Origin: G963704535 sp963704535
Lineage (GTDB): Bacteria; Chloroflexota; Chloroflexia; Chloroflexales; Roseiflexaceae
DNA length: 64,000 nt
Assembly (NCBI GenBank): GCA_963704535.1
Contig: OY969916.1
Coordinates: forward strand, 3,968,001 to 4,032,000
Direction of reading: 5' to 3'
Below are positions 16,104 through 24,256 of the stretch, piece after piece. Positions within the stretch are counted from its first letter, which is position 1, and every line of letters begins with the position of its first letter. Both the position numbers and the translations under genes were made by a program. The notes beneath the pieces are model-generated. The model saw only the letters and a list, made by a program, of their open reading frames with translations, ran no database searches and was not told the origin of the DNA.

Positions 16104-17012
16104 ATGGCACGATTTAACCACTTGAAGGGCGTGTTTGGCCTGCTGCCGACCCCCTACACCGAGGACTATGAGATCCACACCGCCGACCTGCGCGCGGCGG
16201 CCGATTTCTGCTGCCGCAGCGGCCAGCACGGTATCGTCTGGCCGGTGATGGTCGGCGAGTTCTACTTCCTGGGCGAAGCGGAGCGCATCCGCAACCTGGA
16301 TGCCGTGCTGGAAGAGGTCAACGGGCGATTGCCGGTAGTCTTCGGCTGCTCGGGCGTATCGGTACCGCAGGTGTTGCTGTTTGCACGCGCTGCCCAGCAG
16401 GCTGGCGCGGATGCGATCATTGCCATGGCCCCGGCGCAGACCAACGCAGCGATCGCGATGGATATGTTCCGGCGCCTGGCCGATGTCTACGATGGGCCGA
16501 TCATTTTGCAGAACGCGGCAGCCTACGCGCCGCTGACCGGCGAGCAGATCGCCAGGCTGATCGAGGATGTACCACAAATCGAATACGTTAAAGAAGAGCG
16601 TTCACCTGGCCCACGCCATATTGCCGAGGTCCACCAGCTGCTTGGCGACAAGGTCAAAACAATCTTCGGCGGCTTTGGCGGGCGAGTGCTGCCGGATGAG
16701 CTTCGGCGCGGTGCGAACGGCTGCATGCCGGCCTGCGAGATCGCCGACCTGCTAGCCAGGGTTATGGAGCTTTGGTGGGCTGGCGACGAGGCCGGGGCGC
16801 GCGAACTGCACCGCAGATTGCTGCCACTCATTCAACTCGAAACACACCCATTCATGCGCTACATGCTCAAACGGCGCGGCGTCTTTACTTCCACTGTCGA
16901 GCGAGCGCCCTCGTCTTTAACTGCGCTTGACGCTGACGATAAACGTGAGGTCTCGATATTGATCGAGGCGATCGCCAACGATGTGGAGAGCTTCCCGTTT
17001 GGGCCGGAGTAA
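16104..17012 (+). CDS. Dihydrodipicolinate synthase/N-acetylneuraminate lyase family aldolase
   Basis: The protein has 302 aa and a TIM barrel. 'FGLLPTPYTEDYEIHTADLR' is the family opening, 'GEFYFLGEAERIRNL' stands in place of the usual GE(x)nLs motif, and 'IEYVKEE' carries the Schiff-base Lys. The usual catalytic Tyr region reads 'ILQNAAAYAPL'. Class I aldolases or dehydratases of this family split or dehydrate 2-keto-3-deoxy sugar acids. That is the product expected from the preceding dehydratase, so the pair forms a short sugar-acid pathway. The exact substrate cannot be read from the sequence. Confidence 0.85.
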   Translation: MARFNHLKGVFGLLPTPYTEDYEIHTADLRAAADFCCRSGQHGIVWPVMVGEFYFLGEAERIRNLDAVLEEVNGRLPVVFGCSGVSVPQVLLFARAAQQAGADAIIAMAPAQTNAAIAMDMFRRLADVYDGPIILQNAAAYAPLTGEQIARLIEDVPQIEYVKEERSPGPRHIAEVHQLLGDKVKTIFGGFGGRVLPDELRRGANGCMPACEIADLLARVMELWWAGDEAGARELHRRLLPLIQLETHPFMRYMLKRRGVFTSTVERAPSSLTALDADDKREVSILIEAIANDVESFPFGPE

Positions 17013-17163
17013 CTTGCAGCTATGAGGACAGTCTTAGAGTCATTGTGTTACTAAGCTCTACAAAGCCTTTGAGGGCTACACAGAACTTTTCTGAACTGTA
17101 AATAGTATTCCAAAGAACACAACCGCTGCGAAACTCACTATCACTTATAGTAGATGAGGCCAC

Positions 17164-17196
17164 AAAAATGCTACGGTTCTTCGTGAGCCGTAGCAT
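17164..17196 (-). terminator. Rho-independent terminator (minus strand)
   Basis: ATGCTACGGCTC and GAACCGTAGCAT pair (one G-T) around a five-base loop. On the minus strand the stem is followed by TTTTT. It lies downstream of the YCII-domain cassette gene. Confidence 0.7.
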
Positions 17197-17220
17197 AGTG
17201 TTGATTAGTCTCGATATTCG

Positions 17221-17260
17221 GGCCGCGAAGCGGCGTCGGCTTGAATGAATTGTTAGGCCG
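17221..17260 (-). other. attC-like half site (integron cassette recombination site)
   Basis: Read on the minus strand, GCCTAACAATTCATTCAAGC is followed by CGACGCCGCTTCGCGGC, the well-known left half of class 1-type attC sites. It includes the RYYYAAC core. The translated signature 'PNNSFKPTPLRG' is also produced. The right half is absent, so the site is truncated. Confidence 0.75.
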
Positions 17261-17288
17261 CACCTTCTGCGCCATTTCTATGCCGCCC

Positions 17289-17630
17289 TCAGGAGTGCGG
17301 GTCGAACCCGAAGACGCGTAGCTCTTGGTCACAACGACAGGCCTTCGCGATGCGCGCGGCCCACGCGACGGCCTCCTCGCGTGAGGGTAGTTCGAGCACA
17401 GTGAAGCCGCCGTCAAGCGGGGGCGCCCATGGGTAGCCGCCCTCGGCGACTGCTCCGTCTGCTGCGACGAGAACGGGCGGCACGCCTTCGTCGATGCCGC
17501 CGCCGAAGACGTAGACGCCGGCGGCTTTCGCCTCGTCGATCACGGCGTGCGCGTCGCGACCCACCGCCTCCCACTCGCCTTCGGGCACGACCATCGCAGC
17601 GCTGGGAAAGGAGATCAGGTACTTGGCCAT
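17289..17630 (-). CDS. YCII-related domain protein, integron cassette gene
   Basis: The protein has 113 aa and AAAGGAAAT is the ribosome site. The sequence (MAKYLISFPSAAMVVPEGEW, then 'GGGIDEGVPPVLVAADG', 'GGFTVLELPSREEAVAWAA') follows the YCII ferredoxin-like fold found in small proteins of uncertain function. An attC half site lies 28 bases after the stop and a GTTAGGC core lies 49 bases before the start. Gene plus sites has the size and layout of a mobile integron cassette. No integron integrase is present in the window, so it is probably an isolated, decaying cassette. Confidence 0.85.
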   Translation of the reverse strand: MAKYLISFPSAAMVVPEGEWEAVGRDAHAVIDEAKAAGVYVFGGGIDEGVPPVLVAADGAVAEGGYPWAPPLDGGFTVLELPSREEAVAWAARIAKACRCDQELRVFGFDPHS

Positions 17631-17678
17631 GGTGCTATTTCCTTTGGAGATTGATGTCGGTCGTGGAGCGAGTGTGCG

Positions 17679-17701
17679 GCCTAACGCTCGGCATCAGCGG
17701 C
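17679..17701 (-). other. attC core-like boundary (GTTAGGC) upstream of the cassette gene
   Basis: The minus strand reads GCCGCTGATGCCGAGCGTTA followed by GGC, the usual right half and crossover sequence of attC. It lies immediately upstream of the YCII gene, as expected for the boundary with a preceding, now lost, cassette. Confidence 0.55.
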
Positions 17702-17785
17702 GCGCACAGGCCATGATTGATAAGAAGCTCCGTGATTGCGCGTTCGCTGCATCCAACCATCACGGCGGGTCGTGACTCCCCACCA

Positions 17786-19442
17786 GAGAAACCCCCTTGA
17801 CATGCCCCACCCATCCGCCTGTATCATTATCATACGACCAGCAGCAACAGACCGTCAAGCGCACTGGAGCGATTGAGCCCATGCTGCATCCTGGTTCCCA
17901 CGCATCGGTGACTCCATCACTGGTGGCGGTTGTGGCGCCTGCTGCGACCGACCCCGTTCAGGAAGCTACTCTCATCAGGTGCGGGGGCTGGTCGCAGTCT
18001 CTTCCATCACCTTGTTGCAGGAGGTTGCTATGCCCCACACTCGTCGCACACCCAAGACCCTCCACTTGGACGGCTTGCCGACCATCCACCCCAATGCCGC
18101 TGGGATGGATATTGGTGCCAATGAGATCGTCGTTGCGGTGCCGCCTTCTCGCGATGTTGAGCCTGTGCGTGTGTTCCGCACCTTTACCCCCGACTTGCTG
18201 GCGCTGGTCACCTGGCTGGTGAACTGCGGCATCGATACCGTCGCCCTCGAGTCAACCCGGGTCTATTGGGTGCCGATCTACGAATTGCTGGAACAGCACG
18301 GTATCACTCCCTATCTGGTCAACGCTCGCCCTGTCAAGACCGTCCCCGGACGCAAGAGCGACTGGAATGATGCGCAATGGTTGCAGAAATTGCACGCCCT
18401 TGGCTTGCTGCAAGCCTCGTTTCGCCCCGACGCCGAGATTAGCGCGTTACGCATCCTGGTACGCTATCGCGCCGAACTCATCCAACATCGGGCGCCGCAT
18501 ATTCTGCACATGCAGCGGGCGTTGCAGCAGATGAACATCCAACTGGAGCGCGTCCTGAGCAATATCATGGGCACGACCGGCCAAGCGATCATCCGCGCGA
18601 TCGTTGATGGCGAGCGTGACCCAGTCACACTGGCTCAGAAGCGCAACCCAGCCTGCAAGTCCAGCACCGAGACGATTGCTAAAGCGCTGACTGGGACCTG
18701 GAAAGATGAGCTGATCTTTGTTCTCCAACAAGCTCTGGTCATCTATGATGTGTACACCGCACAGATTGCGGTCTGTGATGGCGAGGTGGAGCGGTATTTG
18801 CAGCGGATGGAGGCGCGCAGTGGCGACCCACAGGCGCCCTTGCCCGACCTGCCACCAGCCAAACGCAACTCGAAGACCAAGAATGCGCCACCGGCACCGA
18901 CACGGGCGCAGTATGCGCGCATCCTGGGGGTCGATCTGGTGGCAGTGATGGGCCTCTCAGCCTCCAGTGTGCAAACGATCATCAGCGAGATTGGCACCGA
19001 TATGGAGCGCTTCCCGACCGTCAAGCACTTCTGTGCCTGGCTGGGACTCGCACCACGCAACGACATTTCGGGAGGGAAGGTGCTACGCTCACGCACGCTC
19101 AAGGTGGTCAATCGAGCGACCCAAGCGTTTCGACAAGCAGCGCAATCGGTGTCGCGATCCGATTCGGCGATTGGCGCCTACTATCGGGCGATGCGAGCGC
19201 GCAAAGGGCCGCAACAGGCCACGGTTGCCACAGCCCACAAGATTGCGCGGATCGTCTACCACCTGCTGAAATATGGGGAAGCCTATGAAGCGGAAAGTGC
19301 CGAGGCGTATGAGCAGAAACGTCAGGAGCGCGAGCTGCGCCAGTTGACGCGCCGAGCAGAGAAGCTGGGCTATACCCTCACACCTGCCGCCACGAAGCAA
19401 CCAGCCGGTGCAACCGAACCCGTACCAAGCTAGGGGTTTCTC
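17786..19442 (+). mobile_element. IS110-type insertion sequence
   Basis: GAGAAACCCC at 17786-17795 is mirrored by GGGGTTTCTC at 19433-19442, bracketing the transposase. The right repeat begins at the last base of the stop codon. About 230 untranslated bases lie before the gene. Exact ends cannot be fixed without an empty site; IS110 elements make no clear target duplication. Confidence 0.75.
18030..19433 (+). CDS. IS110 family transposase (DEDD recombinase)
   Basis: The start ATG 18030 (MPHTRRTPKTLHLDG) has GGAGG six bases upstream, giving 467 aa. The N-terminal RuvC-like DEDD domain shows Asp in 'AAGMDIGANEIVVAV', Glu in 'TVALESTRVYW' and Asp in 'RKSDWNDAQW'. A helical linker follows. The C-terminal Tnp2-like domain contains 'FPTVKHFCAWLGLAPRNDIS' and 'SGGKVLRSRTLK', with the serine used as nucleophile nearby. 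Family enzymes use a bridge RNA encoded in the element's non-coding end. The gene is apparently intact. Confidence 0.95.
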   Translation: MPHTRRTPKTLHLDGLPTIHPNAAGMDIGANEIVVAVPPSRDVEPVRVFRTFTPDLLALVTWLVNCGIDTVALESTRVYWVPIYELLEQHGITPYLVNARPVKTVPGRKSDWNDAQWLQKLHALGLLQASFRPDAEISALRILVRYRAELIQHRAPHILHMQRALQQMNIQLERVLSNIMGTTGQAIIRAIVDGERDPVTLAQKRNPACKSSTETIAKALTGTWKDELIFVLQQALVIYDVYTAQIAVCDGEVERYLQRMEARSGDPQAPLPDLPPAKRNSKTKNAPPAPTRAQYARILGVDLVAVMGLSASSVQTIISEIGTDMERFPTVKHFCAWLGLAPRNDISGGKVLRSRTLKVVNRATQAFRQAAQSVSRSDSAIGAYYRAMRARKGPQQATVATAHKIARIVYHLLKYGEAYEAESAEAYEQKRQERELRQLTRRAEKLGYTLTPAATKQPAGATEPVPS

Positions 19443-19493
19443 AGGATGCCATTGTTGGGCGGCGCGGGAGCGTAGCTTGCAACCTTTTCAATT

Positions 19494-20300
19494 CTATTTC
19501 TGAGCATTGAGGAATTCCCTGATTTGAACAAGCACTTTATCTGGATTTGTCATCAGAACCACATGCTCCGTGTTCGGGAAAACCGCCAGTTGTGATTTCG
19601 GAATCAGTTTGTGCATTTCAACAATATCCTCAAGACTGACATCGTTGTGATCGCCCGCGCTGATAAAGACTTCCGCTTTGATGGCTTTCATTTGCTCCGG
19701 CGAGAAGCCTTTAAAGTTCCTCACCGATTGGAGTATCTTCGCTGCCAATCCTTCCCAATTTGGAGCGGGCGACATTTTCTCGTATGGCTCTTTCAACTCT
19801 TTCGGCGCGAAAGTTTCCGGCGTGGCTTCCTTAAAAACTTTAAGAACATCAGGCGGAAACGATTCTTCAAATGATCTGTAAGCCGCGCCGAAAATCGCTA
19901 GCCGCCGCACGAGTTCGGGATGTCTGATTGCCAGTGCAAGCCCGACCTTTCCGCCCAAGCTGTAGCCGAACACGTCCGTCTGCTCAATCTTGAGTTGTTT
20001 CAAAAGAGCCGCCGTGTCATCCGCCATTTGCTCGCAAGTAAGCGGACGATCAATGTCGGCGGTGCGCCCGTGTCCCTGTAAGTCAACGGCAATCACTTGT
20101 CTGCCCTCGGCGAGTGCCGGATAGACGGTTGCCGACATGAAAGCACCGTGAAGCAAAACAAGAGGTCGCCCCGTGCCGTGAATCTCGTAATACATTTTGA
20201 GATCGCCCACCGAAGCGTATTCGCCCTTGAATGAAGTTTCTTGGGCGGCATTATCCTGATTGGCGGGCATCGCCGCGTTCGTTTCAGCCTTTGAATTCAT
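19494..20300 (-). CDS. Alpha/beta hydrolase
   Basis: ATG 20300 is preferred because GGAG lies seven bases upstream; the upstream frame extension has no such site. The 268-aa protein shows 'GRPLVLLHGAFMSATVYPAL' (oxyanion-hole HG), the nucleophile elbow GYSLGG, the acid region 'VFISAGDHNDV' and the His in 'VFPNTEHVVLM'. It is probably a cytoplasmic esterase or haloperoxidase-like hydrolase of unknown substrate. Codon use is clearly more AT-rich than the neighbours (many AAA, TTT, AAG, GAA). Together with the adjacent IS110, this suggests recent transfer. Confidence 0.9.
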   Translation of the reverse strand: MNSKAETNAAMPANQDNAAQETSFKGEYASVGDLKMYYEIHGTGRPLVLLHGAFMSATVYPALAEGRQVIAVDLQGHGRTADIDRPLTCEQMADDTAALLKQLKIEQTDVFGYSLGGKVGLALAIRHPELVRRLAIFGAAYRSFEESFPPDVLKVFKEATPETFAPKELKEPYEKMSPAPNWEGLAAKILQSVRNFKGFSPEQMKAIKAEVFISAGDHNDVSLEDIVEMHKLIPKSQLAVFPNTEHVVLMTNPDKVLVQIREFLNAQK

Positions 20301-20633
20301 CTGTCTCTCCTTTTGACTGTTGTGTGGCGATTGCTCTATCGTCGCATCCGATTCGGTCGATAGCCGCCCAACGAGAAGTAGACGGAAACTCGTCAATCTA
20401 TACCGATTTCACGGGATGTGCGTCCGCCTATTCCTTCGCCCCTGATGTGCTAAGATAATAGCATAGAGTTGTGTCAACGACTGTCACAGCAGGATTCGGT
20501 TTGCCATCCAGTGATAGCACGGCGGTCAAGAACTCATCCGAGCCGGCAAGGTGGTATACTGGCCGAAATCAGAGTGCCGCAGAAGAAATCATTGTGTGCG
20601 TAGGAAGAGACTGTTTGAAAATGGACCTTGTAG
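20301..20633. other. Spacer with one half MITE end
   Basis: No gene is seen. An AGAGACTGTTTGAAAATGG sequence at about 20609-20627 matches one end of the MITE family, without its partner. It lies beside the 3' end of the pRiA4b ORF-3-like gene. Confidence 0.5.
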
Positions 20634-21200
20634 CTACCGGCGAGTACGCAAGGCCTCATTGGCCGCAGCCAAGTCGAACTCCTTCGGGTCGAACTCTCCG
20701 CCCACCCACTTCAGCATCTCCGCATGCTCGCGATGCTTAACGTCGCCGATCGCCTCCAGAAACGACGCGTAGCCCCATATCCCGCCGACATCTTCTGGCG
20801 GGCAAGCACGCTTTCCATCTGTGGCGCGCGGGTACTCCACGCCCGGCTCGGGAGGCAATACTTTCTCCAACAGAACCACATGCGCCCAGCCATCGCCGAA
20901 GTCGTACTCATACACCAGCTTCTGCTTGGGCTCGGTAAGGATCTGGTTGAGCTTGACACGGCGCTCGTCGCGCACCTGCTCGAAGTCGTCCGGGTGCGGC
21001 ACGCCATAGTGAACCCGGTCGAGGGTGAACTGGTGCAAGTGCGAGTCGTACCAGCCCATCGCTGCCTGGATGATCTGGTGAAGTTGCGCGAGCGTGACGG
21101 TATCCGGCACTTCGACCCGGCGCCAAATCGGCGGCTTGCTGTCCTTCAGGGTGATCTTGAGTTGGTAGATCTGATTGGATGAGGCCGGCGGGCGTAGCAT
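20634..21200 (-). CDS. Plasmid pRiA4b ORF-3 / IS1096 passenger-like protein
   Basis: ATG 21200 has GGGAG eight bases upstream; the protein has 188 aa. It contains the family hallmarks: 'IYQLKITLKDSKPPIWRRVE', 'LHQIIQAAMGWYDSHLHQF', 'YEYDFGDGWAHVVLLE', 'PPEDVGGIWGYASFLEAI'. This is PF07929, often carried by plasmids and transposons, of unknown biochemical function. It ends close to a solitary MITE end. No transposase partner is adjacent. Confidence 0.9.
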   Translation of the reverse strand: MLRPPASSNQIYQLKITLKDSKPPIWRRVEVPDTVTLAQLHQIIQAAMGWYDSHLHQFTLDRVHYGVPHPDDFEQVRDERRVKLNQILTEPKQKLVYEYDFGDGWAHVVLLEKVLPPEPGVEYPRATDGKRACPPEDVGGIWGYASFLEAIGDVKHREHAEMLKWVGGEFDPKEFDLAAANEALRTRR

Positions 21201-21413
21201 AGCATTTCTCCCTTACATCCTGCTTGAGCTTCCACGAAGCGGCGGAAGGCGCCGCGCCCTTGGATGGCATAGGCGAGCTGCGACCGCAGCCGTGGGTTGC
21301 CGACCGTCGCGATAAAATCCTCCGAGGAGCGCTTCTATAATATACCGACGAGAAGCTCTAAGCAAGCAGGCAAAGCTTTCCGATCGCCTATCAAAAGATC
21401 TACGGCGACATTT

Positions 21414-21465
21414 TGCAGTGATGTCCCAGTGAGCGCGGCGAGGCTCACTGGGACATCACTGCAAG
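21414..21465. repeat. 22-bp perfect inverted repeat with 8-base loop
   Basis: TTGCAGTGATGTCCCAGTGA plus GC is mirrored exactly after GCGGCGAG. It lies 34 bases beyond the stop of the M28 peptidase gene. It could end that transcript, but no T-run follows, so a protein-binding or mobile-repeat origin is equally possible. The rest of the 21201-21498 spacer holds no gene. Confidence 0.85.
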
Positions 21466-21498
21466 CGAAAGTCATTGTGTCTCGAATGGCCCACGTGA

Positions 21499-23889
21499 TC
21501 AAGGTCGCCTGTCGAAGGTAAAGGACTTGCTCACCCGTGTGAACTCGCTACCTTCGAACCCAAACGGGCTGGTGATCATATACTCCGGTCGTGGCCTGAA
21601 CGACATACCGGGGATCTTCGGTAGCCCATATGTTTGATCGACCACCCGCAGCGTGAGTGGGTCAGCCGCCGGGATTTCCAGGGTCAATTCGATCCCTGCG
21701 CTCGACGCTGTCCAGTAGCGCAGGCCCCATTGATGCATATGCGTGACCGGCGTCGTTTTCGTATAGACGCGTTTGCCATCGATCAGCGCGCCTAGAACTT
21801 CAGTCTGTGCGCCGATATAGATGTTGATCCCCGGCGCGCCACGCGGCGCGCGCACCTGCATACGCACGGTTCGTGTCATCTCGGTGCTGCGATCGTCGAG
21901 CAGAGCGACCTCGGGCGCCGCCAGCGGAGCGACTGGCGCCGGACTCTGGAGAAACTCAGTGCGTACAAGCGGGAAGAAGTCCGGTAGACGCTCTCTAACG
22001 ACTTCATTGGTAAAGAACTGTTCAGTCCACTCATCCGGCTGTGCGTCGGTGCTGGCCCACAGTGCGGTATTGCTGTCGGCGACCAGGCCGTAGATCATAC
22101 TATTCTGTTTGGGGTGGGCTTTATCGAACCCGGCGTTGAAGCTGCCGGCGACGAGCAGACCGGCGCTGATGAGCGCCGCGCCTACCGGCAGCAGCCAGCG
22201 GCGGCTGGCAAAGGTTAGGTAAGGAACCAGTAACCCCAACAAGAGAACGATCAGCACGCTGATCATGTTGCCGGTACCGATCGTCAGCGAGACAAACAGC
22301 AGATAGATTATCGGCGCGACCAATATCACTCCGGGGAGCGCGCTAAGTGAAAGTAGTGCGATCCCGCGCGGCCCGGTAACATCGGCCCTGATGACAAGTA
22401 CCCCTATGATACCAAGCAGGCTGCATAGCAACGGCCAGGTAAACACATAGCTTCCGCCTGGCAAGTAGATAGCGGAGGCGATCGCTAACGCGACCCACCA
22501 AAGCAGCACACCCAACACGAGGTTGAGCACCCGGATCTTCTTCTGCAATACGCGATAGCATGCCGCGGTGATCGCTATAGCGCTGAACACAAAGCCTATG
22601 ATATATAGCTGGCCGTTGTAGATTTCGCCCTGTCGCATCGAGCTATAGTCAGGGTGGATCAGGTTAATCGCCCGCCAGAGCAGGCCGATCAGAAGGGCGC
22701 TGCCGATCAGTGGCAGCAAGAAGGCCAGCGCGCCGAGGACGAGTTGCAGCGGCTGTACGGCCCCACGTTTGATTCCCAGCACTATCGTGCCGGCAAACAG
22801 CACAACAGCCAGCACTGTCAGTGGGATGATCCAGCTGTAGGGATAGCGCACGAGATAAGCGCCCACGAAGTTAAAGTATACATAATCAGGTTCGCGGATG
22901 TTCTGGAGATCGCGATCCCCGAAATGGCGGGCCAGGGACAGTGCATAATTACCGTGGTGCTGTAGGCTGCGCCGATCGACGTTTTCAACTGTGTCGATTT
23001 CGGCATGGTAGTGGGTAATCCCCTCGATAAACGCGAAATTCATCCCGGCGATCTCGGCTTCCTTGAAGATCGAGAGATCGGTGTCGTTTGGTAACAACTT
23101 GTAGAACTCGTAGAACAGCGAGCTGGCGATCGGATCGGGCGCGGCCTGTGCGAACTCGCGGATAAGCCAGCCATTGCCGCTGCTGGTTTCAAACATTAGT
23201 GAGGGGCCGCTACGGCCGCGGCCCTCGAAGTTGAAGGCTAGCTTGACCTCCTTGGCCCAGGGGTGCTCCTTCAAAAAGGCGTTGGCACCCAGCGCGCCGA
23301 CTTCCTCACCATCCGTGAACAGGAAGATCACGTCGTTCTTGAGCGCCGGGCCTGCGCGGAGCGCGCGGGCGGTCTCCAAGAGCGCAGCCACCGCGACGCC
23401 GTTGTCGCTGGCGCCGGGACCACTGGGAACTAAGTCGTAGTGGGCCATGAACAGGAGTGCCTTGCCGCTGTCCGTACCTTTCAAGCGCGATACAACGTTA
23501 TGTATAGTTCCAGCCGATAGGTAGATATCGTCCTCGAAGAGCGAGAGTAGCAGGCGCTGATTTGTGCTGGTTGCCTCCTGGATCTCGGGGTCTAGCCCCA
23601 GCTTCGTCAGCTCCTGAGCGATGTATTGGCGGGCTTGCGCTTGTTCGGGCGAGCCGATCGGGTGTGCGACCGATGCGATCGGTGGAAGGTGGGTAAAGGC
23701 ACGATCCGCCGAGAAGGCGCCGGCGGGCGCTGTGGCGGGAAGCGGCTGCGGCGGTCGAAGCTGGTAGAGCGCAAACGCGGCGCAGCAGGCGATCAGTAAG
23801 AAGAGCCCTAATCCCGCCAGGCTATTGGTTGTCGGCAGCAGCCGGTCCAGGCGCTGGTTCAGTGTCGGTCGTAAGATACTTTGGTCCAT
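21499..23889 (-). CDS. M28 family membrane metallopeptidase
   Basis: The protein has 796 aa. One hydrophobic helix (about residues 23-43) anchors a large outward-facing M28 domain (about 60-320). Zinc-site motifs are visible: 'FMAHYDLVPSGPGASDN' (His, bridging Asp), 'FTDGEEVGALGA' (catalytic and ligand Glu pair) and 'GITHYHAEIDT' (final His). After about residue 340 come eight or nine membrane helices, then a C-terminal beta-rich domain (about 610-796). This architecture resembles Fxna/ERMP1-type aminopeptidases. It follows the NRPS cluster and exporter in the same direction, but a 367-base spacer with a MITE separates them, so cluster membership is uncertain. Confidence 0.9.
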   Translation of the reverse strand: MDQSILRPTLNQRLDRLLPTTNSLAGLGLFLLIACCAAFALYQLRPPQPLPATAPAGAFSADRAFTHLPPIASVAHPIGSPEQAQARQYIAQELTKLGLDPEIQEATSTNQRLLLSLFEDDIYLSAGTIHNVVSRLKGTDSGKALLFMAHYDLVPSGPGASDNGVAVAALLETARALRAGPALKNDVIFLFTDGEEVGALGANAFLKEHPWAKEVKLAFNFEGRGRSGPSLMFETSSGNGWLIREFAQAAPDPIASSLFYEFYKLLPNDTDLSIFKEAEIAGMNFAFIEGITHYHAEIDTVENVDRRSLQHHGNYALSLARHFGDRDLQNIREPDYVYFNFVGAYLVRYPYSWIIPLTVLAVVLFAGTIVLGIKRGAVQPLQLVLGALAFLLPLIGSALLIGLLWRAINLIHPDYSSMRQGEIYNGQLYIIGFVFSAIAITAACYRVLQKKIRVLNLVLGVLLWWVALAIASAIYLPGGSYVFTWPLLCSLLGIIGVLVIRADVTGPRGIALLSLSALPGVILVAPIIYLLFVSLTIGTGNMISVLIVLLLGLLVPYLTFASRRWLLPVGAALISAGLLVAGSFNAGFDKAHPKQNSMIYGLVADSNTALWASTDAQPDEWTEQFFTNEVVRERLPDFFPLVRTEFLQSPAPVAPLAAPEVALLDDRSTEMTRTVRMQVRAPRGAPGINIYIGAQTEVLGALIDGKRVYTKTTPVTHMHQWGLRYWTASSAGIELTLEIPAADPLTLRVVDQTYGLPKIPGMSFRPRPEYMITSPFGFEGSEFTRVSKSFTFDRRP

Positions 23890-23937
23890 CTCGCGTTGCT
23901 CCTCACTACTATATACGATCGTTGCCTGAGTCTTTAA

Positions 23938-24053
23938 GACAAGGTTTCGGAAGGCGCCATTCCACTTTACAATGTGGGTGGGGGGAGACTGAGGGGGCTA
24001 CCCCCTCAAACCCCCTTTTTTCACAGAACTGTAAAGCTCCCAAGAACCTTGTC
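23938..24053. mobile_element. MITE-like element, GACAAGGTT ends
   Basis: The ends GACAAGGTT and AACCTTGTC are exact mirrors, flanked by TAA on both sides (23935-23937, 24054-24056). The core is the usual GAGGGGGC/CCCCCTC hairpin. Different termini on the same core suggest a second family sharing target preference. Confidence 0.7.
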
Positions 24054-24092
24054 TAAGGGATTCTCGAAAAATAAACTATCTCGGCGTGGGTG

Positions 24093-24149
24093 TTACGTGT
24101 TGCGTGAGTCAGCGCGACGCAACACGCAACACGTAACACGTAACACGGG
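24093..24149. repeat. GTTACGTGTTGCGTG / CACGCAACACGTAAC inverted repeat
   Basis: The left arm GTTACGTGTTGCGTG is mirrored, with repetition, by CAACACGCAACACGTAACAC. It lies between the M28 peptidase and the exporter genes. A GCTTGGAGAG/CTCTCCAAGC hairpin follows at about 24219-24244. Confidence 0.85.
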
Positions 24150-24256
24150 CCTGGCTGGGTTAAAAATCGAGCGTCCCTAACGGCTTGGGGTAGCTGGCCC
24201 GCGATGTTGCGAGGTAGCTTGGAGAGGATGGCTCTCTCCAAGCCGCTCCCCCCGCC

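Noticed and set aside
17221..17701. A functional integron platform
   Set aside because: There is no integrase gene and no attI, and one attC is only half present; only a cassette relic is supported.
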